A DNA stretch of 64,000 nucleotides. Origin: Streptomyces sp. Ag109_O5-10. Its GTDB lineage: Bacteria; Actinomycetota; Actinomycetes; Streptomycetales; Streptomycetaceae. Location of the stretch: contig NZ_FNTQ01000001.1 of NCBI RefSeq assembly GCF_900105755.1, forward strand, positions 1,426,001-1,490,000. Direction: 5' to 3'. Shown here piece by piece: positions 48,060 through 55,620 of this stretch. The notes beneath the pieces are model-generated. The model was not told the DNA's origin, did no database searches, and saw only the letters and a program-made list of their open reading frames with translations. How positions within the stretch are numbered: the stretch's first letter is position 1; each line of letters begins with the position of its first letter. The position numbers and the translations under genes are program-made.

Positions 48060-49766
48060 ATGCACCTGGCAAGATTCGCGGCCTCCGCGTGTGCGCTCGC
48101 ACTCGCGGCCACCGGCGTCACCGTCGCGCTGGCCCCGGCCGGCAGCGCCGCGGGGAGCAGCGTCTACTCCGTCGCTCCCTACGTCGACATGTCGAACGGT
48201 CAGGAAGGACTGCTCGACACCGCCATCACGGGACACGGGCTCAAGGCCTACACGGCGGCCTTCGTCCTCGGCGAGGGCTGCACCCAGATCTGGGGCGACA
48301 CGCTCCCCATCGGCAACGACTCCTACACCGACCCCGAGATCGCCAGGGCGAAGTCCGAGGGCGCCTCCGTCATCATCTCCTCCGGCGGGGCGAGCGGTGA
48401 GCCGCTCGCCTGGACGTGCTCGACCCAGAGCAGCATCGACGCCGGGTACCAGGCCATCATCAACGACTACGGCGTCACCCAGCTCGACTTCGACGTCGAG
48501 GGCGCCGCCATCGCGGACACCGCGGCCGCGGCCCGTCAGATGCAGGCGATGAAGGACCTCAAGGCGTCCAACCCGAACCTCCGGTTCTCCATGACCCTGC
48601 CGGTGCTGACGAGCGGGCTGACCAACGACGGCGTCAACATCCTCAAGGCCGCGAAGACCGCGGGCATCAAGATCGACGTGGTCAACATCATGGCCATGGA
48701 CTACTACGCGGGCACCGGCACCGAGATGGGCCAGGGCGCGGTCTCCGCGGCCAGGGCCACGCTCGCGCAGATGCAGTCCGTGGACTCCGGTTACACCTAC
48801 GCCAACCTCGGCATCACGCCGATGATCGGCAAGAACGACGACGGCTCCACCTTCACGCTCGCGGACGCCCAGACGGTGGAGTCCTTCGCCGCGCAGAACG
48901 GCGTCGGACGGCTGTCGTTCTGGTCGGCCAACCGGGACCAGCCGTGCAGCGGCAGCGCCAACTCGCTCTCCACGTGCAGTGAGATCAGCCAGAACACGCT
49001 CGCCTTCACCGACGCGTTCGTGCCCTACGAGGGCAGCACGGGTGGTGGCGGAGGAGGCACCACCACCGACTTCTCGCTGTCCCTGTCGCCGGGTTCGGCC
49101 TCGGTCGCCCAGGGCGGTTCGGCGACCGCGACCGTCGGCACGGCCGTCACCTCCGGCAGCGCCGAGTCCGTCAGCCTCTCCGCCTCCGGCGCGCCCTCCG
49201 GCGTCGGCCTCTCCTTCAGCCCCGCCTCCGTGACGTCCGGCGGCAGTTCGACGCTGACGGCGACGGTCGGCTCGTCCGTGGCCGCGGGCACCTACCCGAT
49301 CACCGTCACCGGCACGGCCGCGAGCGGCAGCCACAGCGCGACCTACTCGCTCACGGTCACCTCCTCCGGCGGGGGCGGTGGCGGCGGCTCACTGGTCAAC
49401 GCGGGCTTCGAGACCGGCAGTCCGAGCCCCTGGACCTGCACGGGCGGCAGCGCGGTGGTCTCCGGCCCGGTCCACAGCGGCAGCCACAGCCTGCAGGTCA
49501 CGCCGAGCTCCAGCAGCACCGGCGAGTGCGACCAGAGCGTGACCCTGTCCGCCAACCACACCTACACCCTCACCGCCTGGGTGCAGGGCCCGTACGCCTA
49601 CATCGGGGTCAGCGGCGGCGCCACCGCGAGCACCTGGTCCAACAGCGGCAGCTGGAACCAGCTCACGGTCAGCTTCACCACCGGCGGCAGCGGGGCGGTC
49701 ACCGTCTACGTGCACGGCTGGTACGGCCAGTCCAGTGTCGCCGCGGACGACTTCACCCTGCGCTGA
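48060..49766 (+). CDS. Secreted GH18 chitinase with C-terminal carbohydrate-binding module
   Basis: 568-aa exported enzyme. The signal peptide covers residues 1-35 (ACALALAATGVTVALAPAG). The GH18 barrel spans about 36-330; the catalytic motif reads TQLDFDVEG, with DxDxE intact and Thr in place of the first Asp of DxxDxDxE. A Gly-rich linker leads to an Ig-like domain (about 345-445, ending in a second Gly run). A C-terminal jelly-roll, CBM-like module follows (about 455-568, NAGFETGSPSPWTCTGG). ATG 48060 has GAAAGG upstream and gives the proper signal. Two DasR-type palindromes lie in the promoter region. It degrades chitin outside the cell. Confidence 0.9.
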   Translation: MHLARFAASACALALAATGVTVALAPAGSAAGSSVYSVAPYVDMSNGQEGLLDTAITGHGLKAYTAAFVLGEGCTQIWGDTLPIGNDSYTDPEIARAKSEGASVIISSGGASGEPLAWTCSTQSSIDAGYQAIINDYGVTQLDFDVEGAAIADTAAAARQMQAMKDLKASNPNLRFSMTLPVLTSGLTNDGVNILKAAKTAGIKIDVVNIMAMDYYAGTGTEMGQGAVSAARATLAQMQSVDSGYTYANLGITPMIGKNDDGSTFTLADAQTVESFAAQNGVGRLSFWSANRDQPCSGSANSLSTCSEISQNTLAFTDAFVPYEGSTGGGGGGTTTDFSLSLSPGSASVAQGGSATATVGTAVTSGSAESVSLSASGAPSGVGLSFSPASVTSGGSSTLTATVGSSVAAGTYPITVTGTAASGSHSATYSLTVTSSGGGGGGGSLVNAGFETGSPSPWTCTGGSAVVSGPVHSGSHSLQVTPSSSSTGECDQSVTLSANHTYTLTAWVQGPYAYIGVSGGATASTWSNSGSWNQLTVSFTTGGSGAVTVYVHGWYGQSSVAADDFTLR

Positions 49767-49784
49767 GCGCGGGCACCACGGTGC

Positions 49785-49826
49785 GGGGGCCGGTTCCCCG
49801 GGCATCCGCCCGGGGAACCGGCCCCC
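49785..49826. terminator. Bidirectional terminator between chitinase and GH92 genes
   Basis: A perfect 19-bp stem (49785-49803 with 49808-49826), containing GGGGGCCGGTTCCCCGGGC, has a 4-nt loop. It lies between the convergent chitinase and GH92 stop codons and can serve both. Confidence 0.9.
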
Positions 49827-49847
49827 TCGTCCGTGCCGCCGTACGTC

Positions 49848-52800
49848 CTACTGGCCGAAGCCGTAGGCGAACAGGTGGTCGGTGCCGGTCTGGCCGGTCA
49901 CCGGCAGCGTCACCGACGCCACCTGCTTGGCCGGGTCCAGGGTGACCTTCGTCGCGAAGACGTAGGTCTTCACGCCGTCGCGGCCGCCGCTCCCGGTGTT
50001 CCGGTAGGCGGTGGTCACGGCCGTCGTGTCACCCGGCAGCGGCTTGCTCGGGCCGCCGTTGAGCGTCCAGTCGGAGAAGCCGACCGTCGCCTGCGAGGTG
50101 GTGCCGTCGGTGTAGGTGACGGTCAGGGTGCCCGAGACCCCGCTGCCGTCGGTCGGGGCGTTGACCGCGGCGCCCAGCAGGCCCAGCGACGATCCCGAGG
50201 TGCCGGCCGGCATCGAGATCGTCTGCCCGGCCATCTCCAGGTTGTCGAGCCGGCCGGACGTCACCGTCGGCCAGGTGTAGGAGATGCCGTCCACCGTGAG
50301 GGTGGAGCCGCTGGTGACGCCGGCCGCCGACAGCGCGTTCTGCGAGTAGGCCCAGCCGCCGCCGTCGAACCCGCCCGAGTAGGTGGCGCCGTCGGGGTAG
50401 ATCCCCTCGTTGGTGTTGTAGGGCCACAGCGCGCCGGCCTTGGCCACGGCCACCCGCAGGCTCGCCCCGGACAGTGCCGTACCCGTGCCGTGGTCGGTCA
50501 GGGCGAAGGTGACCGGGTAGGTTCCCTCGGTCGCGCCGGCCGTGACGTGGACCTTGGCCTCGGCGCTGCCCGAGGCGGGCACGGTCAGCGAGCCGGAGGC
50601 CGTGTCCAGGGTGACGCCGGAGGGCGCGGTCGCCGTCCAGTCGACCGTGACGGCCTTGCTGCCGAGGTTGGTGAGGTCGAGGGTGGCGTCGTCGCCCGTG
50701 CCCGGCTGGAGGACCAGGCCGTTGCTGGGACCGGTCGCCGCGAGCACCCGGCCGCCGCCCGTGGTGTCCGACGGCGGCACCGCCGACGGGCCGGACGCCC
50801 AGGAGGTGTTCGGCTGGGTGCCGAGCGTGTAGTCGAGCGTGCCGGCGCCCTTGAACTGCTGGTAGGTCAGCCAGGAGGCGTTCCAGGCCTTTCCCTTGAC
50901 GTTCAGGGACTGCACGTAGGGCGCGTCGGGCGCGGCCTGCGGCGCGTTGATCCGCACCGTCTTGCCGTTGCCGAGGGTCACCTGGGCGACCGGGAAGGCG
51001 GGGCTGCCGAGCACCAGGGTGTCCGTACCCGGGGTCTCCGGGTACATGCCGAGCTCGGACCAGACGTACCAGGAGCTCATGGCTCCGAGGTCGTCGTTGC
51101 CGAAGGAGCCGACCGGCGCGTTGAAGTACAGGCCCTGCTGGGCCGCGCGGACGGCCGCCTGGGTCTTCCAGGGCTGCCCCGTGTAGTTGTACTCCCAGGG
51201 GATCTCGACGCTGGGCTCGTTGCTCAGGTCGGCGTCGGTGCCGCCGGGGCTGGTGATGTCGTCGAGGAGGCTGTCCAGGTAGGACGAGTACGCCTTGGTG
51301 CCGCCGCGGGCCTGGATGAGCTGTTGCAGGTTGAAGGGGACCATGGGGGTGTACTGGGCGGAGGTGCCCTCCACGAAGCCGTTGGAGGTGCCCGGGGTGA
51401 AGCCGCCCGCGAACTGGCCGTCCTTGTTCTTCGCCTGCATGTAGCCGGTCTGCGGGTTGAAGACGTTCATCCAGTCCTGGGCACGGGTGGCGAACTTCGT
51501 GTAGACGTCCGTCCTGCCGAGCGACTTGGCGAAGGCGGCGAGGGCGTAGTCGGCGGAGTCGTACTCCAGCTGGGTGGAGACCGGGCCGTAGAAGTTGCAG
51601 CAGTTGTAGTCGTTCTCGTCCAGCGGGAGGTAGCCCTTGGCGTCCCGCACGGACTCGCCGGGGCGGTCGTTGTTCGGGACCGTGGCCTCGTGCTGGAGCG
51701 CGGCCAGCGCCTTGGCCGTGTCGAAGTCCGTGGCGCCGAAGGCGTACGCGTCGGCGATGATGCCGGCCGCCGGGTCGCCGACCATCACGTAGCTCTCGCC
51801 GTTGTTCGAGGCCCACTTGGGCAGCAGGCCCGTCTGGTCGTAGCCGTTGAGCATCGAGGTGACGACGTCACTGGCGACCTTGGGCTCGACCAACGCCATC
51901 AGCTGGGTCTGGGAGCGGTAGGTGTCCCAGCCCGAGTAGTTGGCGTACTGGGCCTGCTGCCCCTTGGCCAGCTTGTGGACCTGGTTGTCCATGCCCATGT
52001 ACTGGCCGTTGGCGTCGGAGAAGACGTTGGGGTGCAGCAGGGCGTGGTAGAGCGCGGTGTAGAACTGCGTCTGCTGGTCGGTGGATCCGCCGCCCACATC
52101 TGTCTTCTTCAGCACCGCGTTCCAGGCGTCGTGGTTGGCCTTCTCGACGGCGCCGACGTTCCAGTTCTTGATCTCGGTGGCGAGGTTGGCCGCCGCGTTG
52201 GCGTCGCTCGTGTACGAGATGCCGACCTTCGCCGTGACCGTCGTGTTCGCGGAGGTGTCGAAGGTCAGGTACATGCCGTTGGCGCCGGTCGTGGGCGGCT
52301 GGGCGGCCTGGGCGGCCTTCGACAGCCGGGACGCCGTACCGGCGCTCGGTGGTGCGGAGGGCGTGCCCGAGGTCTTGGCGGAGGCCTTGGCAGCGCTCCC
52401 GTGGACCGTCGGGGCCGGCTTCGCCGGGACGGTGAAGTGCTTCTCCTTCAACGGCTTCGACGTGGACTTCTGCGGGGCCTGGGCGACCTTGCCCGCCTTC
52501 AGCGACGTCGCGTCGGGGGTGATGGTGGAGCCGACCCAGGTGCCGCTCGCCGCGAACGGCCGGTCGAACTTGATGTCGAAGTGCAGCGTGTACCGGTTGC
52601 TCGCGCCGCAGAAGTGGCCGCTGTCGATCGCGCCGCTGATCTCCTTGCTGTTCACCACCTGGACGCGGGTCCCGTCCACCTGGGTGGCGCCCCCGCTGAG
52701 CTTGAACAGCAGGTTGGCCTGCTGTCCCGCCGGGAAGGTGAAGGTGCCGAGCCCGGCGCGGGTGGTGTCGGTCAGCTCGGTCTTCACGCCGCCCGCGTCG

Positions 52801-53273
52801 GTGACCTTGTACGACCCGACGGCGGCCTGCTCGTCGGCGTGGCTGAAGCCGACGGAGGTGCTGCCGAGGTCGCCCGAGAGCGCGCCGGTCAGCGGCAGCA
52901 CGGGCAGGTCGCCGGCGACCGGGCAGCCCGGTCCCGAGACGTGGGTGAGGCTGAAGCCGGAGATCTTCTTGTCGGCGTACTCGTAGCCGCCGCCGTCGGG
53001 ACGGTTCGGCGTCGTGTCGGGCCCCCACTGCACCATGCCGGCCGGCATGTCGGGGCCGGGGAAGGTGTCCACCGCACCGGAGGTGCCGATGAGGGGGTTG
53101 ACGAGGGACGCGGGGTCCGTCACGAGGGCGGGCGCCTTGCCACTCGCGGCCACGGCGTTTCCCGTCGCCGTGAGCGGCAGAGCCGCCATGCCCAGGACGC
53201 AGGCCACGGCGAGGTGCCTGCGCAGTCCCGCTCGGGTGGAGGGTGGTGCGGTTGAACGTCGGGGTCTCACCAT
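49848..53273 (-). CDS. Secreted GH92 alpha-mannosidase with NEW3-type domain
   Basis: 1,141-aa exported enzyme of family GH92, exo-acting on alpha-1,2- and related mannose links. The signal peptide is about residues 1-43. The N-terminal beta-domain has VNPLIGTSGAVDTFPG and GMVQWGPDTTPNRPDGGGY. The (alpha/alpha)6 catalytic domain has VSTQLEYDSADYALAAFA, IPWEYNYTGQPWKTQ and GNDDLGAMSSWYVWSELGMY with the acidic catalytic residues. Unusually, residues about 270-335 form a Lys/Ala/Pro/Ser-rich insert. After the core come a NEW3-type domain (about 835-900) and a further beta domain. ATG 53273 has GGAGGCAACC. A LacI-type operator lies 107 bp upstream. It fits fungal mannan or mannoprotein breakdown. 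Confidence 0.9.
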   Translation of the reverse strand: MVRPRRSTAPPSTRAGLRRHLAVACVLGMAALPLTATGNAVAASGKAPALVTDPASLVNPLIGTSGAVDTFPGPDMPAGMVQWGPDTTPNRPDGGGYEYADKKISGFSLTHVSGPGCPVAGDLPVLPLTGALSGDLGSTSVGFSHADEQAAVGSYKVTDAGGVKTELTDTTRAGLGTFTFPAGQQANLLFKLSGGATQVDGTRVQVVNSKEISGAIDSGHFCGASNRYTLHFDIKFDRPFAASGTWVGSTITPDATSLKAGKVAQAPQKSTSKPLKEKHFTVPAKPAPTVHGSAAKASAKTSGTPSAPPSAGTASRLSKAAQAAQPPTTGANGMYLTFDTSANTTVTAKVGISYTSDANAAANLATEIKNWNVGAVEKANHDAWNAVLKKTDVGGGSTDQQTQFYTALYHALLHPNVFSDANGQYMGMDNQVHKLAKGQQAQYANYSGWDTYRSQTQLMALVEPKVASDVVTSMLNGYDQTGLLPKWASNNGESYVMVGDPAAGIIADAYAFGATDFDTAKALAALQHEATVPNNDRPGESVRDAKGYLPLDENDYNCCNFYGPVSTQLEYDSADYALAAFAKSLGRTDVYTKFATRAQDWMNVFNPQTGYMQAKNKDGQFAGGFTPGTSNGFVEGTSAQYTPMVPFNLQQLIQARGGTKAYSSYLDSLLDDITSPGGTDADLSNEPSVEIPWEYNYTGQPWKTQAAVRAAQQGLYFNAPVGSFGNDDLGAMSSWYVWSELGMYPETPGTDTLVLGSPAFPVAQVTLGNGKTVRINAPQAAPDAPYVQSLNVKGKAWNASWLTYQQFKGAGTLDYTLGTQPNTSWASGPSAVPPSDTTGGGRVLAATGPSNGLVLQPGTGDDATLDLTNLGSKAVTVDWTATAPSGVTLDTASGSLTVPASGSAEAKVHVTAGATEGTYPVTFALTDHGTGTALSGASLRVAVAKAGALWPYNTNEGIYPDGATYSGGFDGGGWAYSQNALSAAGVTSGSTLTVDGISYTWPTVTSGRLDNLEMAGQTISMPAGTSGSSLGLLGAAVNAPTDGSGVSGTLTVTYTDGTTSQATVGFSDWTLNGGPSKPLPGDTTAVTTAYRNTGSGGRDGVKTYVFATKVTLDPAKQVASVTLPVTGQTGTDHLFAYGFGQ

Positions 53274-53379
53274 CGGTTGCCTCCGCAGCAGTTCGTGCTT
53301 CGCACATCAGGTGTCGGCGCGCCGAGAAACACCGGAATGCCGGCGACAGGCAACGAGCCCGGTCGCCCCCACGGCGGCC

Positions 53380-53393
53380 TGACAACGTTGCCA
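53380..53393. promoter_or_regulatory. LacI-type operator upstream of the GH92 gene
   Basis: TGACAACGTTGCCA is palindromic except for one pair and matches the common actinobacterial LacI-family operator TGACAACGTTGTCA. On the minus strand TTGACA (53436-53431), followed 18 bp later by TTCACT, forms a possible promoter, so the operator would lie just after the start point. The regulator gene is not in the window. Confidence 0.65.
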
Positions 53394-53561
53394 TGCACGA
53401 GAGTTGAGTGAAACGCCTGTGCTTGCGGCATGTCAACGAGGCCAACAGGACTTTCTGGGTGCGAAGTTCGCCACGGGGCGTGCGCCAGGCTCGATGCCGG
53501 TATCACTTGCGGGAGTTACGGCGCCCCGGCAAGGCGGGTCACGACGCCCCGGCAACCGCCC

Positions 53562-54215
53562 CTACAGCCCCCGGGTGACCGGGCCGAGCGCCTCGGCGAG
53601 CTGTTCGCGGTGCCGCCGCAGCGCCTCGGGGGTGACGCCCTCCGCGGCCACGGCGCGGGCGAGGCCGTCGGTGGTCACCTTGAGGACGGCGCTCATGGTG
53701 GCGGCCCGCAGCCGCACGTCGAGCAGGCCGGCGGCCCCGCCCGCGCGTTCGGTGAGCACGTCGGCGAACGTGTCCTCCGCACGCTCCCGGAGCACCAGGT
53801 AGACGGCCCGCAGCGCGGGCTCGTCGTGGGTGAGCCGGACCACGGTGAGCACCGCCTCGGCGTCCCCGCCGGACGACGCGTCGAGTGCGGGCCGGTACGC
53901 GGTGCGCAGGTGCTCGGTGAGGTCGACGCCGGGCGGCCAGGCGCGCAGGACCGCCTGGAAGGCCGCGATCGACTGGGCGTGCAGCGGCTCCACGCAGCTC
54001 TCCTTGCGGGGGAATTGGCGCCACAGCGTGCGCTCCGAGACGCCGGCCGCCCGCGCGATCTGCTCGCCGGAGGTGGCGGCCACGCCTTGTGCGGCGAACA
54101 GCCGGACCGCGTGCCGGGAGATGTCCAGGCGCTGCCGCTGCCGTTGCCGGTCGCTGACCGGGGGCCGTCCCCGGCGCGGCGTCATCGGGCCGCTGTCCAC
54201 CGTCACGTCCTCCAT
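53562..54215 (-). CDS. TetR-family regulator next to a P450
   Basis: 217-aa regulator (or 207 aa from the ATG at 54185, MTPRRGRPP; neither has a strong ribosome site). The DNA-binding domain has ISRHAVRLFAAQGVAATSGE, then QIARAAGVSERTLWRQFPRKESCVE, a classical TetR motif. A basic RQRQRQR stretch precedes it. The C-terminal domain is a typical TetR_C. It is divergent from the cytochrome P450 gene, and a near-perfect 23-bp palindrome lies between them, so it probably represses itself and the P450. The ligand is unknown. Confidence 0.86.
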   Translation of the reverse strand: MEDVTVDSGPMTPRRGRPPVSDRQRQRQRLDISRHAVRLFAAQGVAATSGEQIARAAGVSERTLWRQFPRKESCVEPLHAQSIAAFQAVLRAWPPGVDLTEHLRTAYRPALDASSGGDAEAVLTVVRLTHDEPALRAVYLVLRERAEDTFADVLTERAGGAAGLLDVRLRAATMSAVLKVTTDGLARAVAAEGVTPEALRRHREQLAEALGPVTRGL

Positions 54216-54262
54216 CGGGCGATCCAACCACGCCGGAACCGCGGGGCGACTGGCCGAAAACA

Positions 54263-54285
54263 TTATTGGCAGTGACTGACAATAA
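54263..54285. promoter_or_regulatory. 23-bp near-perfect palindrome between TetR and P450 genes
   Basis: Arms TTATTGGCAGT and ACTGACAATAA are symmetric at 10 of 11 positions around one central base. The site overlaps TTGGCA (54266-54271) and TGTTAC (54288-54293), a possible P450 promoter, so binding would block it. It is the expected operator of the divergent TetR regulator. Confidence 0.75.
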
Positions 54286-54339
54286 AGTGTTACGGTCGAA
54301 GTGCCGGAAGATCGCGTTCCGAGGTCCAGGAGGAGGACC

Positions 54340-55551
54340 ATGAACGGTGCCGCCGAGCGTTCCCGACTTCCCTTCGCACGGCCGAACGTGCTCGATCTCG
54401 CACCCCTGTACGAGGTGCTGCGCCGGGAGGCGCCGATCACGCCGGTCACCACGCCCGCCGGGGATCCGGCCTGGCTGGTCACCCGGTTCGAGGAGGTCCG
54501 CGACCTCCTCGGCGACAGGCGGCTCGGCCGCTCCCATCCCGAGCCGGAACGGGCGTCCCGCATCACGAGCGCTGCGGTACAGGAAGGTCCCTCGGGCACC
54601 TACGCCACCGAGGAGGCCGACCACACCCGGATGCGCCGGCTCCTGACCCCGGCCTTCTCCGCCCGGCGCATGGTGATGCTCTCCGATCACGTACGGCAGC
54701 TGGTGGACGGCTGCATCGACCGGCTGCTCGCCGAGCGGGCCGCCGCGCCCGACGGGGTGGTCGACCTGCACGCGGGGCTGGCCTTCCCGGTGCCCGTCGC
54801 GGTCATCTGCCGGCTGCTCGGCGTGCCCGAGACCGACCGCGAGCACTTCGCCTCGCTGTCGGAGCGCATGGCCGACTACGCCATCGGCGACGAGGCCGAA
54901 CGGGCCCGGGACGAGTTCAACGACTACATGATCACGCTCGCCGAGGCCAAACGCGCCCGGCCGGGCGAGGACGTCATCTCCGACCTGGTGCGCGCCCAGA
55001 GCGCCGACGCGGACTTCGACTACTCGGAGATGATCCGGCTCTGCGTCGGGCTGCTGTTCGCCGGGCACGAGACGACCGTCAACCGCATCGGCCTCGGCAC
55101 GCTCTTCCTGCTCACCCGTCCCGGCCAGTGGCGGGCGCTGACCGCCGACCCGCCCGGCCGCGTCAACGCCACCGTCGAGGAGATCATGCGCCTGGGCGCG
55201 CCCGGTGACCTCGGTCTGCTGCGCTACGCCCACACCGACGTCGACGTCGCCGGGGTCACCATCCGTACCGGCGACGCCGTGATCCTCTCCATCAACTCGG
55301 CCAACCGGGACGCGTCCGTCTACACCGACGCCGAGACGTTCGATCCCGACCGTCCGGAACGCAACCACCTCGGATTCGGCCACGGCCCGCACTTCTGCAT
55401 CGGGGCGAGCCTGGCCCGGACGGAGCTGCGCATCGTCTTCGCCGCCCTGGCCGAACGGCTGCCCGGTCAGCGGCTCGCCAAGGACGTCGACGACCTCGCC
55501 CTGCGCACCACCCTCACCGGCGGGGTCCGCGAGCTGCCCGTGACCTGGTGA
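54340..55551 (+). CDS. Cytochrome P450 monooxygenase
   Basis: 403-aa soluble bacterial P450, close in pattern to the CYP105/CYP107 groups. The oxygen-binding I-helix reads GLLFAGHETTVN, the K-helix ExxR is EEIMR, and the heme-ligand loop is FGHGPHFCIGASLAR with Cys353. ATG 54340 is chosen for its AGGAGGACC ribosome site over GTG 54301. No ferredoxin gene is adjacent, so electrons come from elsewhere. It is controlled, very likely, by the divergent TetR gene. The substrate is unknown; isolated P450 plus TetR pairs often serve xenobiotic or secondary metabolism. Confidence 0.92.
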   Translation: MNGAAERSRLPFARPNVLDLAPLYEVLRREAPITPVTTPAGDPAWLVTRFEEVRDLLGDRRLGRSHPEPERASRITSAAVQEGPSGTYATEEADHTRMRRLLTPAFSARRMVMLSDHVRQLVDGCIDRLLAERAAAPDGVVDLHAGLAFPVPVAVICRLLGVPETDREHFASLSERMADYAIGDEAERARDEFNDYMITLAEAKRARPGEDVISDLVRAQSADADFDYSEMIRLCVGLLFAGHETTVNRIGLGTLFLLTRPGQWRALTADPPGRVNATVEEIMRLGAPGDLGLLRYAHTDVDVAGVTIRTGDAVILSINSANRDASVYTDAETFDPDRPERNHLGFGHGPHFCIGASLARTELRIVFAALAERLPGQRLAKDVDDLALRTTLTGGVRELPVTW

Positions 55552-55620
55552 GGGCACCGCCCGGACAGGGGCGTGGCCGCGGGCCGGCCGTGGGGCCGGG
55601 CCGCGTCCGCGCCCGCCGGG

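Noticed and set aside
49833..53255. A 1,140-codon plus-strand frame antisense to the GH92 gene
   Set aside because: No domain or start site; it mirrors the strong codon bias of the real GH92 gene.
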